Assembly (NCBI GenBank): GCA_013397865.1
Contig: VZTI01005021.1
Location: forward strand, 747 to 64,746
Reading direction: 5' to 3'
Source: Struthidea cinerea
Lineage: Eukaryota > Chordata > Aves > Passeriformes > Corcoracidae
Length of the DNA: 64,000 bases
The notes under the pieces are model-generated. The model ran no database searches. It saw only the letters and a list, made by a program, of their open reading frames with translations, and was not told the origin of the DNA. A program made the position numbers and the translations under genes. Shown here piece after piece: positions 11,250-24,885 of the stretch (position 1 is its first letter; the number at the start of each line of letters is the position of its first letter).

Positions 11250-14200
11250 ATCTAACCAAGGTACCTCATGTTTTACTGTTTTGGAGCTCTGCCTGTGTCC
11301 TTGTAGTTTGTTGTTTGTTGTTTTTTTTTCTCTAATGCAATGAAAATTATTTAGTTGCTTCAGAAATATTTGTGAACATGGAAAAAAAAAAAAAACACGT
11401 TGGGAAGCCACAGGGACGTGACAACTCAGTCATTTTGTGTCACAGGTTCACTTTGTAAACAATACAAAATCCATGCAGGATTGTAAAAAAGGTATTTTGC
11501 ATTCATTTTTGTGGTGATTTATGTAGTCCCCAGGGAACATATCCCTCAGATAAACCCTGAGCTAAATTTCAGTCACAGAAATGAGTGCACTATTGATTCA
11601 ATGTTACAAAAGTCTAAAATAGCCACTCTGCAGATTGCTTGCTTCTTCCTTTCCCCCCTTTTCAGGTTCTCAGATTAAATTATATCTCTGCTGATGAGTA
11701 GGGCACAGGGGAAGGGAGAGAAAAACCTATGTGGTGGAATTTTTAAGGTAAGCACACTTGTGAGGGAAGTCATCATGAAAGAGGATACATGCAAGCCAGA
11801 ATATTTGCAGTCATTTATCAGAGCAATGAGGTGTTTGACTCCACAGCCTCCTGGTTTACTTCTGCAAGGCTGCACAAGGCCTCACTGGGGAAGGTGGCAA
11901 GTCTGTGATGACCACAGAAGCTGACAAGAGCATGCCTGAATCCCTGCAAAGCCCTTGCTTGCAGCTGCAGTCATTACCTCTTCACTAGTGGGTTGTTTGT
12001 TTTTTGTTTCTTTTTTTTTAATCTCTGCTGCTTACTAAAATGCAATTACCAAGCTATTAATTCTTCCCTTTAACCATTTATGATGCATTTGTGATAAAAG
12101 GTGAAAACTGGCTTTATTCTTTTTTGCATATCAATGAGAAGGGGGGAGAAATGGTATGTGGTGCATGATAAACCAAATGCATTTGGGGGTTTTAGAGGTA
12201 GATAACAATGAAGACTGCTTCAGTGCCTGCATTTAGAAGAAAATTGCTAAGGTGTTTATCCCTCAGAGAGAGACCATTAGCATGAATATGAAAGAAAAAG
12301 GCAGTTCTGTGAGTTAGGGAGTGTAGCACTGAGGAATTTTTACTGGCATTGTGGAGAATTGATGTGGTGATTTCATCCATATATAGGGGTGAATAAAAAG
12401 TAGATATCATCTCCCAGGTGATGGACTGCATCTTTTCATTACTTCACATGACAAACCATCTTGGGGAGAGCAGGATTAATAAAGTTAACAAAAGCAGAGT
12501 TGCAGAAAACTGTCAAATATATTATCACGTGGAGGCAGAAGGGCAATTAGAGTGTGAACATTGGGAATCTCAGTGAAAAGAAGCTGTATCTGGAGGCAGA
12601 GTCTGAGTGCCAGTGCAGGTTATTTCCTAGTTCCTCAGCAAGAAAGAATGGTCACTTTGTGATGTTATATTTTGTAGTCCTGAGTTATTTTATTGGAAGT
12701 TGCTCAAATCTGTCTTTTTCTCCCCTTTATTTATTTCCCTTTACTTACTTTTTTCCTATCAGGCTGGTGTGGCTCAATCTTCCTGCATAAGTCATGATGC
12801 AGGACATGTGAATACAGAACAGTGGGTGCATATAAAATGTTCTGCAGCTGGGGAAAGGGCACTGAAATAGTCATCCCTCAGCGCTCAGGATGCACAGGAA
12901 CACTGACACCTGCTTTTCACGAGGCTTAATCCGGCATGGTCTGGGACTGAGAGCAGTGCAAGACAGGATGGGAAGCAGTATCACAGCTGAGAAGAGAAGG
13001 GGAACATGAATCTATAAGTCCACTTGTGGGAAACAACATGATTTCACTGATGGTGAAAATAGATCGTGTCTAACAATGATTTGAAGTCAATAAAAAAAAA
13101 AAAATAACCTCACAAATCCATGACATCACAATCCCAGACGGGGCAAAAGTTTGACATACCAGTTCAGAGGCTCAGACTCATCTGGATGAAGATGAGAGCA
13201 ATGTCATCATGAGTTACCCTTATTGAGCAACTCACATTAAGAAACTGCAATCTTTATTTTTAATTAATTTCTCTTTACATTCAGGACTTTGGTTGTGCAT
13301 AAAGTCGCTTCTGTAGCCAAAGATTAAAGATGTATTAACCCGTGGGAAGGAATCCATCTCTTTCGGTGAGGATACATTAGTTTTTAGAAAGAATACTGAT
13401 CAGCGGTCTAATGCAATATCATCTCCTCTCTGGGACTGAAAACCTGTTTCTGGAGTCAACAGGTTGTTGCTGAAGAATATTAAATGTAGGGGAAAGTATT
13501 AGGAGGAAATTATTTTAACAAGATTCCAGCCAAAATTTTGTGAAAATCAGGAATGTAAATCTGTGCTTGGTTTTAATAATCAGTGCATGTCTAATTGTGT
13601 TTCTTAAGTTGCCAACCATCCATTTATTTGGCCCACTCAGCCTGGACCATCTTCTTGCCCATAGGCAAGGTCTTGAGGTCCTCCCTGTCAATCCCAGGTG
13701 GGCTAATGTGGAAAACCCCTGGAAATCAGCAGCTAAAAAGTGATGCTGCTATTTATCACAGAAATGGATATCATACCTGTGTGTCTTCCAGAAAGAACAC
13801 CTGTCATGAATATTCTCCTTCTTCTGTTTCCCTTTCCAGGTAAATAAATTAGGTTAAACCGGGGTTGCCAGTTTTCTTCTAAATTACAGATTAATTTCAG
13901 TGCCTGTCTCAGCTTTATCCTTTTATATTCCCAGAGTTAAGAAAAGGCTACTGATTTTGTACAGTGTGGAGTTTGTAATACTGCCTTGGAAGGCTGTCAG
14001 ATAAAGCTCAGAAAGCCATTAGTCTGCTAGGAACTTGGACTGAATCTCTTTTATCTTCATACTTTTCCCGTCACCTGTGATGTGCATTTTGTCCCCAGTA
14101 CAAACTCACAGAAGGAAAGGGATATTGCTGTTTTACAACAGAAGCAAGAATTCTTTCCTGTAATTATAAGGCGTGAGACACTGCCTGATCATTAATCAAG

Positions 14201-17200
14201 GGACTGATTATAATAATAATCCACTTCTACTGCAGGCTTATGGGCTAATTCTCATTTATTACTAATCCCATTTTGAACTGCTCCTGAATCATTACTGGAA
14301 CAGGCAAAAAAGGTTGTGAGAGATGAGTTTGATGTACAACCAGAACAGTGCAGAGACTTGATAAGGAGAAGAATCAATCTCTGTCCCTTCAGTGCTTAAG
14401 CCAGAGCCCCTGCATTTCCTTTGGTCTGTGTCTGAGCTGTTACTCAGCTCCCTTCCTTCCTCCCAGTGATGTGGCAGATGGTTTGGGCTAGCACAGGTGG
14501 CTGAGTACCACCTGCTGCAAATTTTTTGCTATCTTTTGCTATGCAGCTCTTTTTGTTGTTATTGTTTGCAAAATATGGCTGGAAATAGGAGAGAAGCAAG
14601 AAGGGAGTGTGATGTTGATAGTGTTCTGTGCTTTCTTGTTTTCTGCTGTATCATTGCTGGGAACCTGTAACTGGTGCAGGCAGGACTCCTGTGAGCAAAG
14701 GCAGCAGGTTGGGAACTTTGGCTTCTGTGATGGAAGAAGTGTTCCTTTCTTATCTCACAGTGTTACGCAACCCATGCTGAGGAGCAGCATTTCCCACTGC
14801 TGCATGCTGTGAAGGGAAAAATCCTCTATTGGCTTTAGGCATTAGATGCTACATTCTCTTGATCTTTTGAACTCGATTGGAAATAAAACAGCCTTGTAGA
14901 AGCTAAGTGAAAAGTTTAAAATGTAGAGGAGGACTAGCCTTATCATCCAAATGCATGAAGGATATGACTGGGCAGGGCCTGGCCGATACTGTGGACATCA
15001 GAGGCAGGGCTCTGTATTTAGTCTCTGTCAAAAAAGTGAGAGAAGTACAAAAGAAAAACACCCCTGGCATCTTAAACACTTCCCTGAGGATGGGTTGAGT
15101 TACTCTCTGGAGTCAGTCATGTGTCCCTAATGACTGCAGAGAGAGACTTGAAGACTAAATAAAGCTATGATTCTAAATGTAGAATACCCGACTACCTCTT
15201 CAGGGGGCAGAAACCAGATGAAATAAGGCCCGTCCTTCACATCTAGATTAGCACTGGTATTGCAATATTTATAAGGTATAATATCCAGCTAAGATCCTAT
15301 CTGGATGCTTTCTCATTTGGAATGTAACTGCTGCAGGTTTCTTGCTGCTTGCTATTACAAATAAGCTTTTAAAAACTACTTGCTTTTGTCCCCTCCTCCC
15401 CTCACAAAAAATGAAAGACTAAAAAAATCTGTGAAAACCGAATAATTATCACAACACTTCTCACCAGTGTACTTTCATTAGGTAAATCTATTTCAAGATG
15501 TAAAAGAAAAGTACACTTTATGACAAGCTGTGCCAGGTGGATGATATGTAATCCCAATGAAGTCAACTTGATGCTTATCTGTGTAAGAGAATTTACTAAC
15601 AGAGAGACATGGGTGGTTTGCACTTTGGCTTTTTTGCTAAAAAGTGTTCTTTGACCATATCTGCAAAAACTTTCCTGACACAGGAGAAATCTCAACTTAC
15701 TTTTAATAAAAAAATTCCAAGTGAACCATGCAGTTTCATGTATTTTTTTATTGTTTTTATTTTTGCTTCTATCACTATTTGAAGATTTTTCCCCTCCCCC
15801 TGAGTTTCCTGTGTCCTTTTTGTTCATTTTATCCTTGTTTGTTCATTGTCATAGATGAACAATGTCCTGCCTGTTTGCAAGAACATATCCCACCCCTCAA
15901 GTGTTCACTATAAATGTAAAAAACCCAGTTTATAATAAGAATGACCCCTGTGGTAATCAGGGAGACAGTTTTGATTAAGAACATCTGTTAGCAGATTCCC
16001 GGTTCTAAAGTCAAGCAGTACATAAGACAAGAAGATATAGAAAGTGACATTCTTCAAACTGTGAGGCTGGCCTCCCTGGGGAGGCTCTGACCTCTTCCAG
16101 AGATACAAGCCAAGATCATAAAAAAAGAACAGACATCAGAATGTGTGGAGTGTGTGTGTGTAGTTTGAAAAACTTGACACCTTTGTTTCGGAGGTGCTGC
16201 ATCTTTAAATTTCTAAGCACCACACTTCTGAGGAGCGTGGGGAAGGACTGCTCTTCTGAGCCGTATTTACTCCTCAAATACATCACCACACAATGAAAAA
16301 GAAGGGACAGGGACGGTGATCATTGCCTTGTCCCTTTTTTTTTGTTCTTCTCTTCTCCCCGTTTTTTCCTTTTTGGGGCTGACAAGGCCATCTCTTAGCC
16401 ATGCACAACACGGAAATCTGGGAGAAATGGCTTCACTTCAGAGCTCTGCAGGTGTAAAATGGTGATGTGGGATATGCTGCTTCTAAACAACTTCTATTCT
16501 GAGTCGCATAAAAGCTTTTGTAGCCCAGCACTCCTTCTCCAGCATTGATCAGGAGGAAATACTGAGGAAATAGTGAAGAAACAAACTTGGCTTTGCTGCT
16601 CAATGACTTTGTTTCCTCTTCTGGAGGCATTAAGATAGTGGTCTTATTTGGAAAGGATTCTGATCTCTAATGAAAAAACCTCAACATACTAGTTCATATC
16701 ATGTTTATATACCCATGATAACACCATTAATTTTAAAATTAATTAATCATATTGCTCCTTATGAAAAGTTTTCTTTTGCTCATTGTGAGAAGTGAGATAA
16801 AAGAGTATAAACAAAGATGAAGGAGAGAAAACAGAGGAGAGAAACATTTTCTCTTTGTTAGGTTATTTTCTTAAAAGCTTCTAGAAAAAGAGAGCATATA
16901 CAGGAGGATGAAATGTGGAAAGAGGAATGCTCTCCCAAGGGTAGATATGTACCCAAGGGAAGTATTTCTTTGGCTTGAATGGATTGGACTATGAAAGACA
17001 AAGTGTTGCTAAGAGTTGAAAATTTTGAGAGATTAAAAGGCAGTGAGATAGGTTTCTGCAGGTACACTGGCAACTCCACAAAGAACAGGACAATTGTGGG
17101 TCTGCTGCTGGAATGAATGTGTCCAAATGATGAGGAACACGGAACGTACAAATACACTCAAGGCTTTCTCTATCCCAGCCTTCAGTGGCAAGCTCTGGTC

Positions 17201-20200
17201 TCATGACTCCAGGACTTTGTGCCTCCCAGGAAAGTTCGAGGAAGAAAGAGAGTAGAGGGGGACAAAAAAGGGAGGAGTGAGTCGAGCTGGGTGTAGGCAG
17301 CTCGTGGTAACAGGATGAGACACATCCAAGCACGCTGAGGGAGCTGCTTTATATCATTGTGAGGACATTCTGATACCTTTGAAAAATCGTGTCAGATGTC
17401 TGATCACTGATGAAAGGCAAATGTGACATCTCTTTAGGAGCAACCCAACCATTGAGAGACTTACTTGCCAATGTTCTTCAATAACACACAGAAATACATA
17501 GTCTTATGAGGATTAGAGACTTCTTTTTTTTCTGCTTTAAATCATACTGGAAAAAGAAAAGGAAAAAGTTATGCTGCTTTCTTTCAACTTTTAGAAAAGT
17601 TCTGTTTTGCTTCTATCCAGACTTGATGCTTGTTCTCAAGCATCTCCTAAGAAGAATGATGGTTTGGTTTCAAAAGAGTTTTTACCACACTTTTCAGTTA
17701 AGTCTTAGTCATAATACACAAGAGAGTACTCAAGACTGATGTCAAGCTGCAAAGTGCTGTAAGCATGACAAATCTTCACTTTAATTCTCAGAATTGATTT
17801 CCTTTTCAGGGGGTGTGATTTCCTTCTGTCTCTTCCCCTTGGCATTTACTGACTTGGGAATGTTTTGTATTTTCCCCTTATTGAGTAGAAATTTGTATCC
17901 ACTATTCCTGAATGATTTTTAAGAGGTGCCTTTTACAGCAAGAAACAATTAAAGAAGATATAAGTGTGCCAGTTGCACAGATACACTGTTGCTTCTTTTA
18001 TAAGGGAACCAGGCAAAATGTAAAAAATAAGACTACTGAAAAATCTGTAAAACCTTAGACTTTATCTACACCTGAACATTCACAAAACCCAGGTGAACCT
18101 GAGTTTTAATTCTGCTTACTGTAGAGAAGCATGAAAAAAGTGGAATCTGAAGCAAGGCTAGAACTTAAAAATTAACAAAGAGATTTAGTTGCATTTTAGT
18201 CCTTTATCTTTTATATATAATATTCATACAGAGTTGCAAAGATTTTATTACACTTATTGGTCATTATATTTATTCTTTCTCTTAGTATATATTATTATGT
18301 TGAGATTCCTGGTGAACGGAGGAAAAACCCCATTTCTTTTGAAATCAAAAACCAGGCTTATTTATGTTTGACCTTGGAGTCCTTGACTTTATACTGAGCA
18401 ATCATGCCAAGGGGAAAAAAGCTGAGAAATGAATGTCAACATAAAAAAATTGGAATGGAAATGACTAGCTGAGTTAACAACAGAAAGCAAAGTCTATGTC
18501 CTCAATCCAGTTTGCTCAGAATACTTAATGCCTCTGAAAATGGATCACTGCAAACATGACACAAAAGTATTTTGTCTGTTTAGTCTAACATATCAGCAGC
18601 AATAATGTGTCATAATAAAAAATTGCACAGGTAAATTCATTCATGTCCTGAAAGTCTTAACTATGCCCTGGCATGAACCAGAGCGTGTAGGTAGATGATT
18701 CTGACTCAAGAGTGGCAGTCCCTAAAAGCTGAGAACTCTGTCCCTTTGGAATGATTCAGTGTGTGAAATTAGGAACCCAGGGTCTCCTGTCAGTCAGGGA
18801 AAGCCATTAAGCATCCCTGGGGAGTGATCCTGGGAGTACTCATGCTGCAGAGTGTCACTTACTGTGAGTAACTTAAACAGGGAAGTGTGACCTAATTCCT
18901 TCTTGGTTTGCCATAAATGGCTATAAATGAGTGTACAAAGTTCTGAGCACTTCCTGGAGGTGGATCACCTCACTTAAACAGAGCTCATTCTTTGTAAAAG
19001 GTTGTGCAGAGTTGTCATACAGTGCAACAGTAGTTGATTTATGAAATTTCTAACTCAGGGAGACAGGTCGTCTGGGCTGGGCTTTAGGTTCCATGTGAAA
19101 ACAGGTACTTTTAGCTAGCAGCTCCACTCAGTTGTATAAACGCTCTCAAAAAAAATAATAGGTGCAAAAAGTAGATAATTAGATAACTAATGGTATAACT
19201 ATTTTCCATCAGCAGAAGCAGCCTGTAGTCCATTAACAGCATTGAATTGTTTACCACTTTTTACAAGGACAGCTTAGACAGTGGACTGCCAGCTAAACAG
19301 CCAGCTAAATTGAGAAACCCAATCCACAAATTTAACTTCACTGAAGGTTTCCATTGTCTGCTCAGCCTGAAGGAATCGTAGCCTTGTTCTGTTCCTCCTA
19401 CAAAGGAGACTCCCCTACTAATCATGGTGTAGAGCAGTTCTAAGGGACTGGTGCAAAGACGAGAAAATCAGGGTCGCAAGGGATGGGAGCTGCAGTGAGG
19501 TCTTTGTTCTGGTATAAAAGCCAGGGGTCTGAGGGTGGGTAATGGATTTTATTAATGACTGTGTTTAGTCATTAATACTCCTTGACCTCACCTTGGAGAC
19601 TTTGAATGTGATGTCTAGTTTTGTATTGCACCATTTATTAATCTAGTTGCTATCTAAGGTAAATGGCAGGAAAAGACCTGGGAACAGAGACACAGCTCTG
19701 TTCAGTGTCTTATCCAAACCACGGAGTGTGGAATCCTTTCTGTTTGATATCTTCAGTGTTCAGCTGCCCTACTGCCTGCACATCCAGTTTCAAGAGGATG
19801 GGCTACATTATGACCTGATCCACTCTGTCTTGTAGCCTGGTAGTTAATAAACCCTCCTGGGGTGCTACTGGTAATAATTTAGAGATTTTCAAATTCTGAA
19901 TAAGTCTCAAAGCAGAATCCTACCCTTAAATTTCCTATTAGTCTGCCATTTTGAAGCTTAGTTGAATGAACTTTTTCCTGCAGCAGGTGACATATTTTGA
20001 ATGATATATAAAGACATTGGGTAAAAGATACATCATAAATAAGTGATAATGGTCAACATGAAAGTCTATTCACGGGAGGTTTTGTCAATCAACATGAGCA
20101 ACTACTGAGAGAGATTTAAGGCTGAGACTTTTTAAAAGAGTATAAGAAGTCCATTTTCCTTCAATTTTCAGCAAGGGCTGAGGATATATATATGTAAAAT

Positions 20201-21254
20201 AAACTATTTTAAAATATCCTAGCCTAAATTCCCAACAGAGTAAAAAATACAGGATTTGATGCTGCATCCTTCTGCTCATAGAAATGGTCCAGTGTTGATC
20301 TGTGTATTCCTTTTTTATCAGACCTTTCTGCATCTTAATATCTCTGGAGAACTGATTCTGTCAGGAGGATTCTGATCCTGACCGACTGTTGCCATGGTAT
20401 TGGGTTATTCTGGGCTGTGATCAAGAAAAGCAAACAAACTTGAGAAAGAAACTGGCTTTAAAACATATTCTCAAGACACAGTGCCTGAGACTAGGTTTTG
20501 AAAACTAAATCTTGAATTTTTTGTACAATGTGGCAGTTATTAAATGCTTCTGGAAAAAAAAAAATACCAGTAAAAAGAAGTGTTGATGTGACAATAAATG
20601 CATATCTAAAAAGACACAAATGGAGGACAAAATCAGGCCAATTCTAGCACTGTTTGAAATTGTTCATTCTCATGTAATGGCATTATCCCACACTGAACTG
20701 AAACCCCCATCTTTTCTGGGAGCCTTTAAAAGAGTAGAACTTTTTGCAGATTGGATTCCTGTTTTGCCAGGCACTATTCCAAAGGTGGTGGGAATCAATG
20801 AATGTCTTTTTGGTATTACTGAGCTTTTGAACTGAGTGCATAATAAGTAATTTGTACCTGTCTCCGATCCCTAGGTAGTAATATAGCTTCTTTTACACCT
20901 GTTAATATTCAATCAATTGCAATTCATCTGTTTGTACTGGCAGCACTGCAGAAGTTTCTGGTAATACATGAGACAGTATTTTCTGTATGCAGGGACTTGC
21001 ATAATAAGTTCATATTCTAAGAGGACAGAGCTCCCTTGATGGGAAAAGAAAAAATAAAACATCCTAAGAGAAATCCTTATTATTAGGGTTGATGAACCCA
21101 GGATGCACGAATTTCAGCAAGCAGTGTTTACAAGGGTAAAACAAGCGATGTGAATCTATGCAGGGAATCGGGGAAGTTTTCTGCCAGTTTGTTATTTACA
21201 GATGGATAATTCTGTTTGCCAAATTACTGAGCGTGGTTTCTTCCTGTTCTGCAG
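11250..21254. other. Long repeat-poor intronic stretch before RIT2 exon 4
   Basis: Ten kilobases contain no interspersed repeat that I recognise; there are only short A or T runs. Open frames such as 15402-15827 (minus) are within the range expected by chance at this base composition. Conserved regulatory DNA could be present but cannot be judged from one sequence. Confidence 0.55.
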
Positions 21255-21446
21255 GCAGAATTCACAGCCATGAGGGACCAGTATATGCGAGGTGGAGAAG
21301 GCTTCATTATCTGCTATTCCATCACAGACCGCCAATCCTTTCAAGAAGCAGCCGAGTTTAAGGAACTCATTTATCGTGTCCGGCACACCTATGACATCCC
21401 CGTAGTGCTGGTGGGAAACAAAATAGACCTCGAGGAGTTCAGGCAG
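21255..21446 (+). CDS. RIT2: RIT2 coding exon 4 (Ras-like GTPase Rin, switch II to G4 box)
   Basis: This is a 192-bp, 64-codon exon in phase 0. It starts AEFTAMRDQYMRGGEGFIIC, continues with YSITDRQSFQEAAEFKELIY and ends with NKIDLEEFRQ. It covers the end of switch II and the G4 guanine-specificity motif NKID (about residues 133-136). The acceptor is TTCTTCCTGTTCTGCAG and the donor is CAG|GTGAGT. MRGGEG, DRQSFQEAA, RHTY and NKIDLE are RIT2-type choices; RIT1, by recollection, has MRAGEG, DRRSF and NKSDL. The length and phase match exon 4 of the vertebrate gene. It joins exon 3 in frame (...DTAGQ/AEFTAMR...). The last exon, with the G5 box and the basic calmodulin-binding tail, is not visible in the following 42.5 kb. 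Confidence 0.96.
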
Positions 21447-21868
21447 GTGAGTGACTTCTCCACACTTTCTGGCTTGGTTTTCCTTGGCTGCCTCAGGGGT
21501 TTCTGCAGCATATGTTGTATACTGCTATGGAGAATTATTAGCACAAGAAGAGGTTTAATCAAAGAGCAACAAACTTGTAATAAGTTAAGGTCTTTGTGGC
21601 ACTTTTCATTCATATGTTGTGGAACTTGAAGTAACCTTGGCAAATCACATCCAAACTTTCTCTGTTTTTACTTGAAAAACTTCAACTACAGTTGTCAGAG
21701 GATTTATATATATATTCATATATATGTGTTCAACATAGAAAAAGCTTCAGTCAGGATCTTTGTGGAAAAAAACTTGGGTTCCTTTGATGATGCCAGCCGT
21801 TAAACAGAGGTTTGTTTTTTTTCCCCAAACATACCAGATTTGATTAAAGGTTTTTCAACCTCAGACTT

Positions 21869-21890
21869 AAAAAAAAAAAAAAAAAAAAAA
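21869..21890. repeat. Poly-A run
   Basis: A run of 22 A, 420 bp after exon 4, with no recognisable LINE or SINE body attached. Confidence 0.95.
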
Positions 21891-24747
21891 TAGCGAAAGT
21901 AAAGAAATACGTATGAGACTACATTTGCCTGAAGATGCAGTGGCTGCGTTGTTAGAGGGTTCAGGTAAAATGGGGACATTTTGAGAATTGAAGACCTGAA
22001 TTCACTTTGATTTTTATACAAGATTTCAGCTACCACCACCCATAGAGCAGCAGATTTTTACAACTATAAGGCCAATAACTGTGTCTCCCTCAATGTCTTT
22101 AATAATCTTTGCTCACTCTTTTCCTTTTGCTCCCTCTCTACTTCTTCCTTAATGTTTGTACTGGTGAGTTGGAGAGAGATCACATTAGAATGGCTTGATT
22201 GTGACCTGGTACTGAATGGAAAATATGCCTAATCTTAAACAGAGGCTTGGAACAAGAAGGAAAAAGGAAAAAAAACAATCCTATACGGAAATTTTAAGAT
22301 GCTCCTATATGCAACTATGACTGCTAACAAATGCCTGACTTCTGTGCGGACATATGTAACACTTAAATAAAATGGTGGGTTTTTTTGGTTCATTAGCATC
22401 TGTGCTCACACAATCCTATATACTCTTCTCCACTTATCCTGTCACTCTTCTCACCATTTCTTTGTCTTCTTTATTCTACCTGAAGAAAATCCAAGACAGC
22501 ATTGAGCTTGAAATTAGTCTTAAAGATCTGATTATGTACATTTAAAGCTTCACATCTGTTTTCCAGATCATTGGCTTCCTCCCTAAATCAGGCTGTGACA
22601 AAACCCTGATGGTGACAATCCAGCTGCAGTTTAACAGGCAGGGTGGGCTTCAAACAGCAGTGCCATGTGCTTATACACCAGAGGGGAGGGATATGTGTTT
22701 GGGGAAGGATGTGGATTCAGTGGTTTTTCTGAGAGAACAGGACACTACATTTGACCCCAAATCAGGATACGATTGATTACCTACAGTTACCTATAGATGA
22801 GGTTTCAGGAGTGTTTTATTTCTTGATTGGTACAAAGACACTCTCTCACCCATCTTTCGCGCTATCTCTTTCTGATCCTACTTTTTGTTGAACTTTTATA
22901 TTTTAATCATTGTCAACACACATAAAAACATATGCCTGATTTGAATACTTTTACATGCTCAATGATCTTATCTGGTCTCACAAACGGGAAAATTACTGTG
23001 CATGAATGTCTGGATTGGATTTCCCCAACAGCATTCAAGATTAAGGGGCATGAGGAGGAATTTGGGAATAATATTTGAAATTATGCCTGTGAGATGTGAT
23101 AGATACACTAAAAACTGTTCTATAAGGTCACCACTGATGATCCTGCCTGAATGTGTCAACAAGGAAAGTCCAAATTGTAGTCCTACATTTTAAAAAGTTT
23201 TCAATGAAACAGGATTTAGATCTTCAGAATGTTTTCCTCCATAAGATCTCTACAAATGCCAAAATTTTGGCAGTGTCAGAAGGGTTTTCTCAAATATTCT
23301 GCAATCCAGATTTTGACCCTTAAGTCAAAGACTAGGGAGGTAATGCAAAGCAGATCTGCTCCTTTAAATAAAGTTTTTGAATATGACTACATGCCCATAA
23401 GCAAGTAGTATGAACCAACTGTAGAGCAAAGCACTTTATTCTGAAGTCCATATTTTGGGATATTCTTTCTAAATCTGGACTGTCTACTCCACGGCTTTTG
23501 TCTGCATAACTAGCTGGTGCTGAGGTGTAGAAGTTGTCCTCCCAGAGTGTATCTTCATCTAAATTTCATCCATTTTAGATTGTGTTTTCAGATACCACTC
23601 CACAATTCAAAGCAAATCATGGTTAAGTGGGGGGGATGAGCAGATACTTCTCAGAGTACCTTCCTTTCCTGACCTAAACTGAAGCCCCAGCGTGTGGGAG
23701 AACACTTCTGTGCCCAGCTTTAAGCACATATTAATGCACCTCAGTGTTTCATTATCTCAGAACCGGGACATGAGGCTGTGCTGTATGTTTAACAAACTCT
23801 AAAACAAGTTTTATCTATGCTCACTTGTAAGGTTAAGCAACATCTAAGTAACTGGATGAGGTCTGGGAAGGTAGATTGAAAAGGATCTTTTCAAGGTCAT
23901 GCACTGTGGTTACAGCTTCATTAAAAGCATTTGGATGGTCGAGAGTGACAGCCAGCTAACTGTGGAGTGACAGGCAGCAATGAGCTGGTGATGCAGGGCA
24001 TTGACATGTCAATGAACAAACAGAGAGGTACACAAGCACAACAAATTCAAACAGCTGAAAAATAGTCGGTGTCAGAATGCAATCAGCCAGATTGGAATTT
24101 GACCAGGGCACCAGGGCTAATATTGTGGATTTGTTTAATGACATTTTTCTCCTATCAATTTCATTAAAACAACTGTAATGTTATTCATGTTATTTCAAGA
24201 CACAACATTAAGTTCAACATTCCCGGGCATCATTTCCATTTAATGACAATTCTGCAACAATCAGACAGGCCATAGTGGCTTAGCCAGACAAAGCTTTTGT
24301 TTGAAATGTGAATCCCTACACAGTACAGTTAATGACGTATGATGTATGCTGCTTTCCTCAAATCTATCAACAGGACTACAAGAACAAGACTAATCTGCAA
24401 TTAAAATTGTGATTTAAGAGGAAACACTGCTGAGAAACAAACCCAAGGAGCTTATTATTTTTAAATGATATTTTTATTTTATGATGGCTTCAGTGAAATT
24501 ATGGTCTTTACGTGTGGCTGTGATTTTTAATGTCCTAAGAAACGGGTTTCTCTGTACTCCTTCTTAAACCCAGTTTTAGTTACATTTCACCAGCCCAAAG
24601 AATAAACACTTTCAATTTTCTCTGAACAACATGGGGGAAAAATCGTGCAAAAACTGGGGGGAAAAACAGAGTAAATCATTACCTTGGTGTATATGTGGTG
24701 GCAAGGCACCCTCCATCCCCCAGTGAACAGGCATGAATTGTTAAGGC

Positions 24748-24885
24748 ATTCACAGAATCATGGAATGGTTTGTACTAGAGGGGACTTTAAAGCTCATCTC
24801 ATTCCAACCCCCCTGCTGTGGGCAGGGACACCTTCCTCTGGACTGGGTTGCTCCAAGTCCCATCCAACCTGGTCTGGAACATTTA
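24748..24885 (-). mobile_element. CR1 LINE 3' fragment, reverse (short)
   Basis: The + strand reads ACAGAATCATGGAATGGTTT, CTCATCTCATTCCAACCCCC, GGGCAGGGACACCTTCCTCT and TTGCTCCAAGTCCCATCCAA, then stops after CTGGTCTGGAACA. Only about 140 bp of the 3' end is present, consistent with very early termination of reverse transcription. Confidence 0.92.

Larger units (their letters stand above)
3555..21254 (+). other. RIT2: RIT2 intron 3 (17.7 kb, complete)
   Basis: The intron is bounded by GTGAGT at 3555 and TTCTGCAG ending at 21254. It holds three CR1 3' fragments (near 4.0, 5.0 and 10.9 kb) and short A- or T-rich runs. The stretches 5250-10900 and 11250-21254 contain no repeat, RNA gene or coding sequence that I recognise. 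The open frames there are short and lack family features. Confidence 0.9.

Noticed and set aside
15402..15827. 141-codon minus-strand open frame
   Set aside because: Low-complexity Asn/Lys start, no motif, AT-rich intron; consistent with chance.
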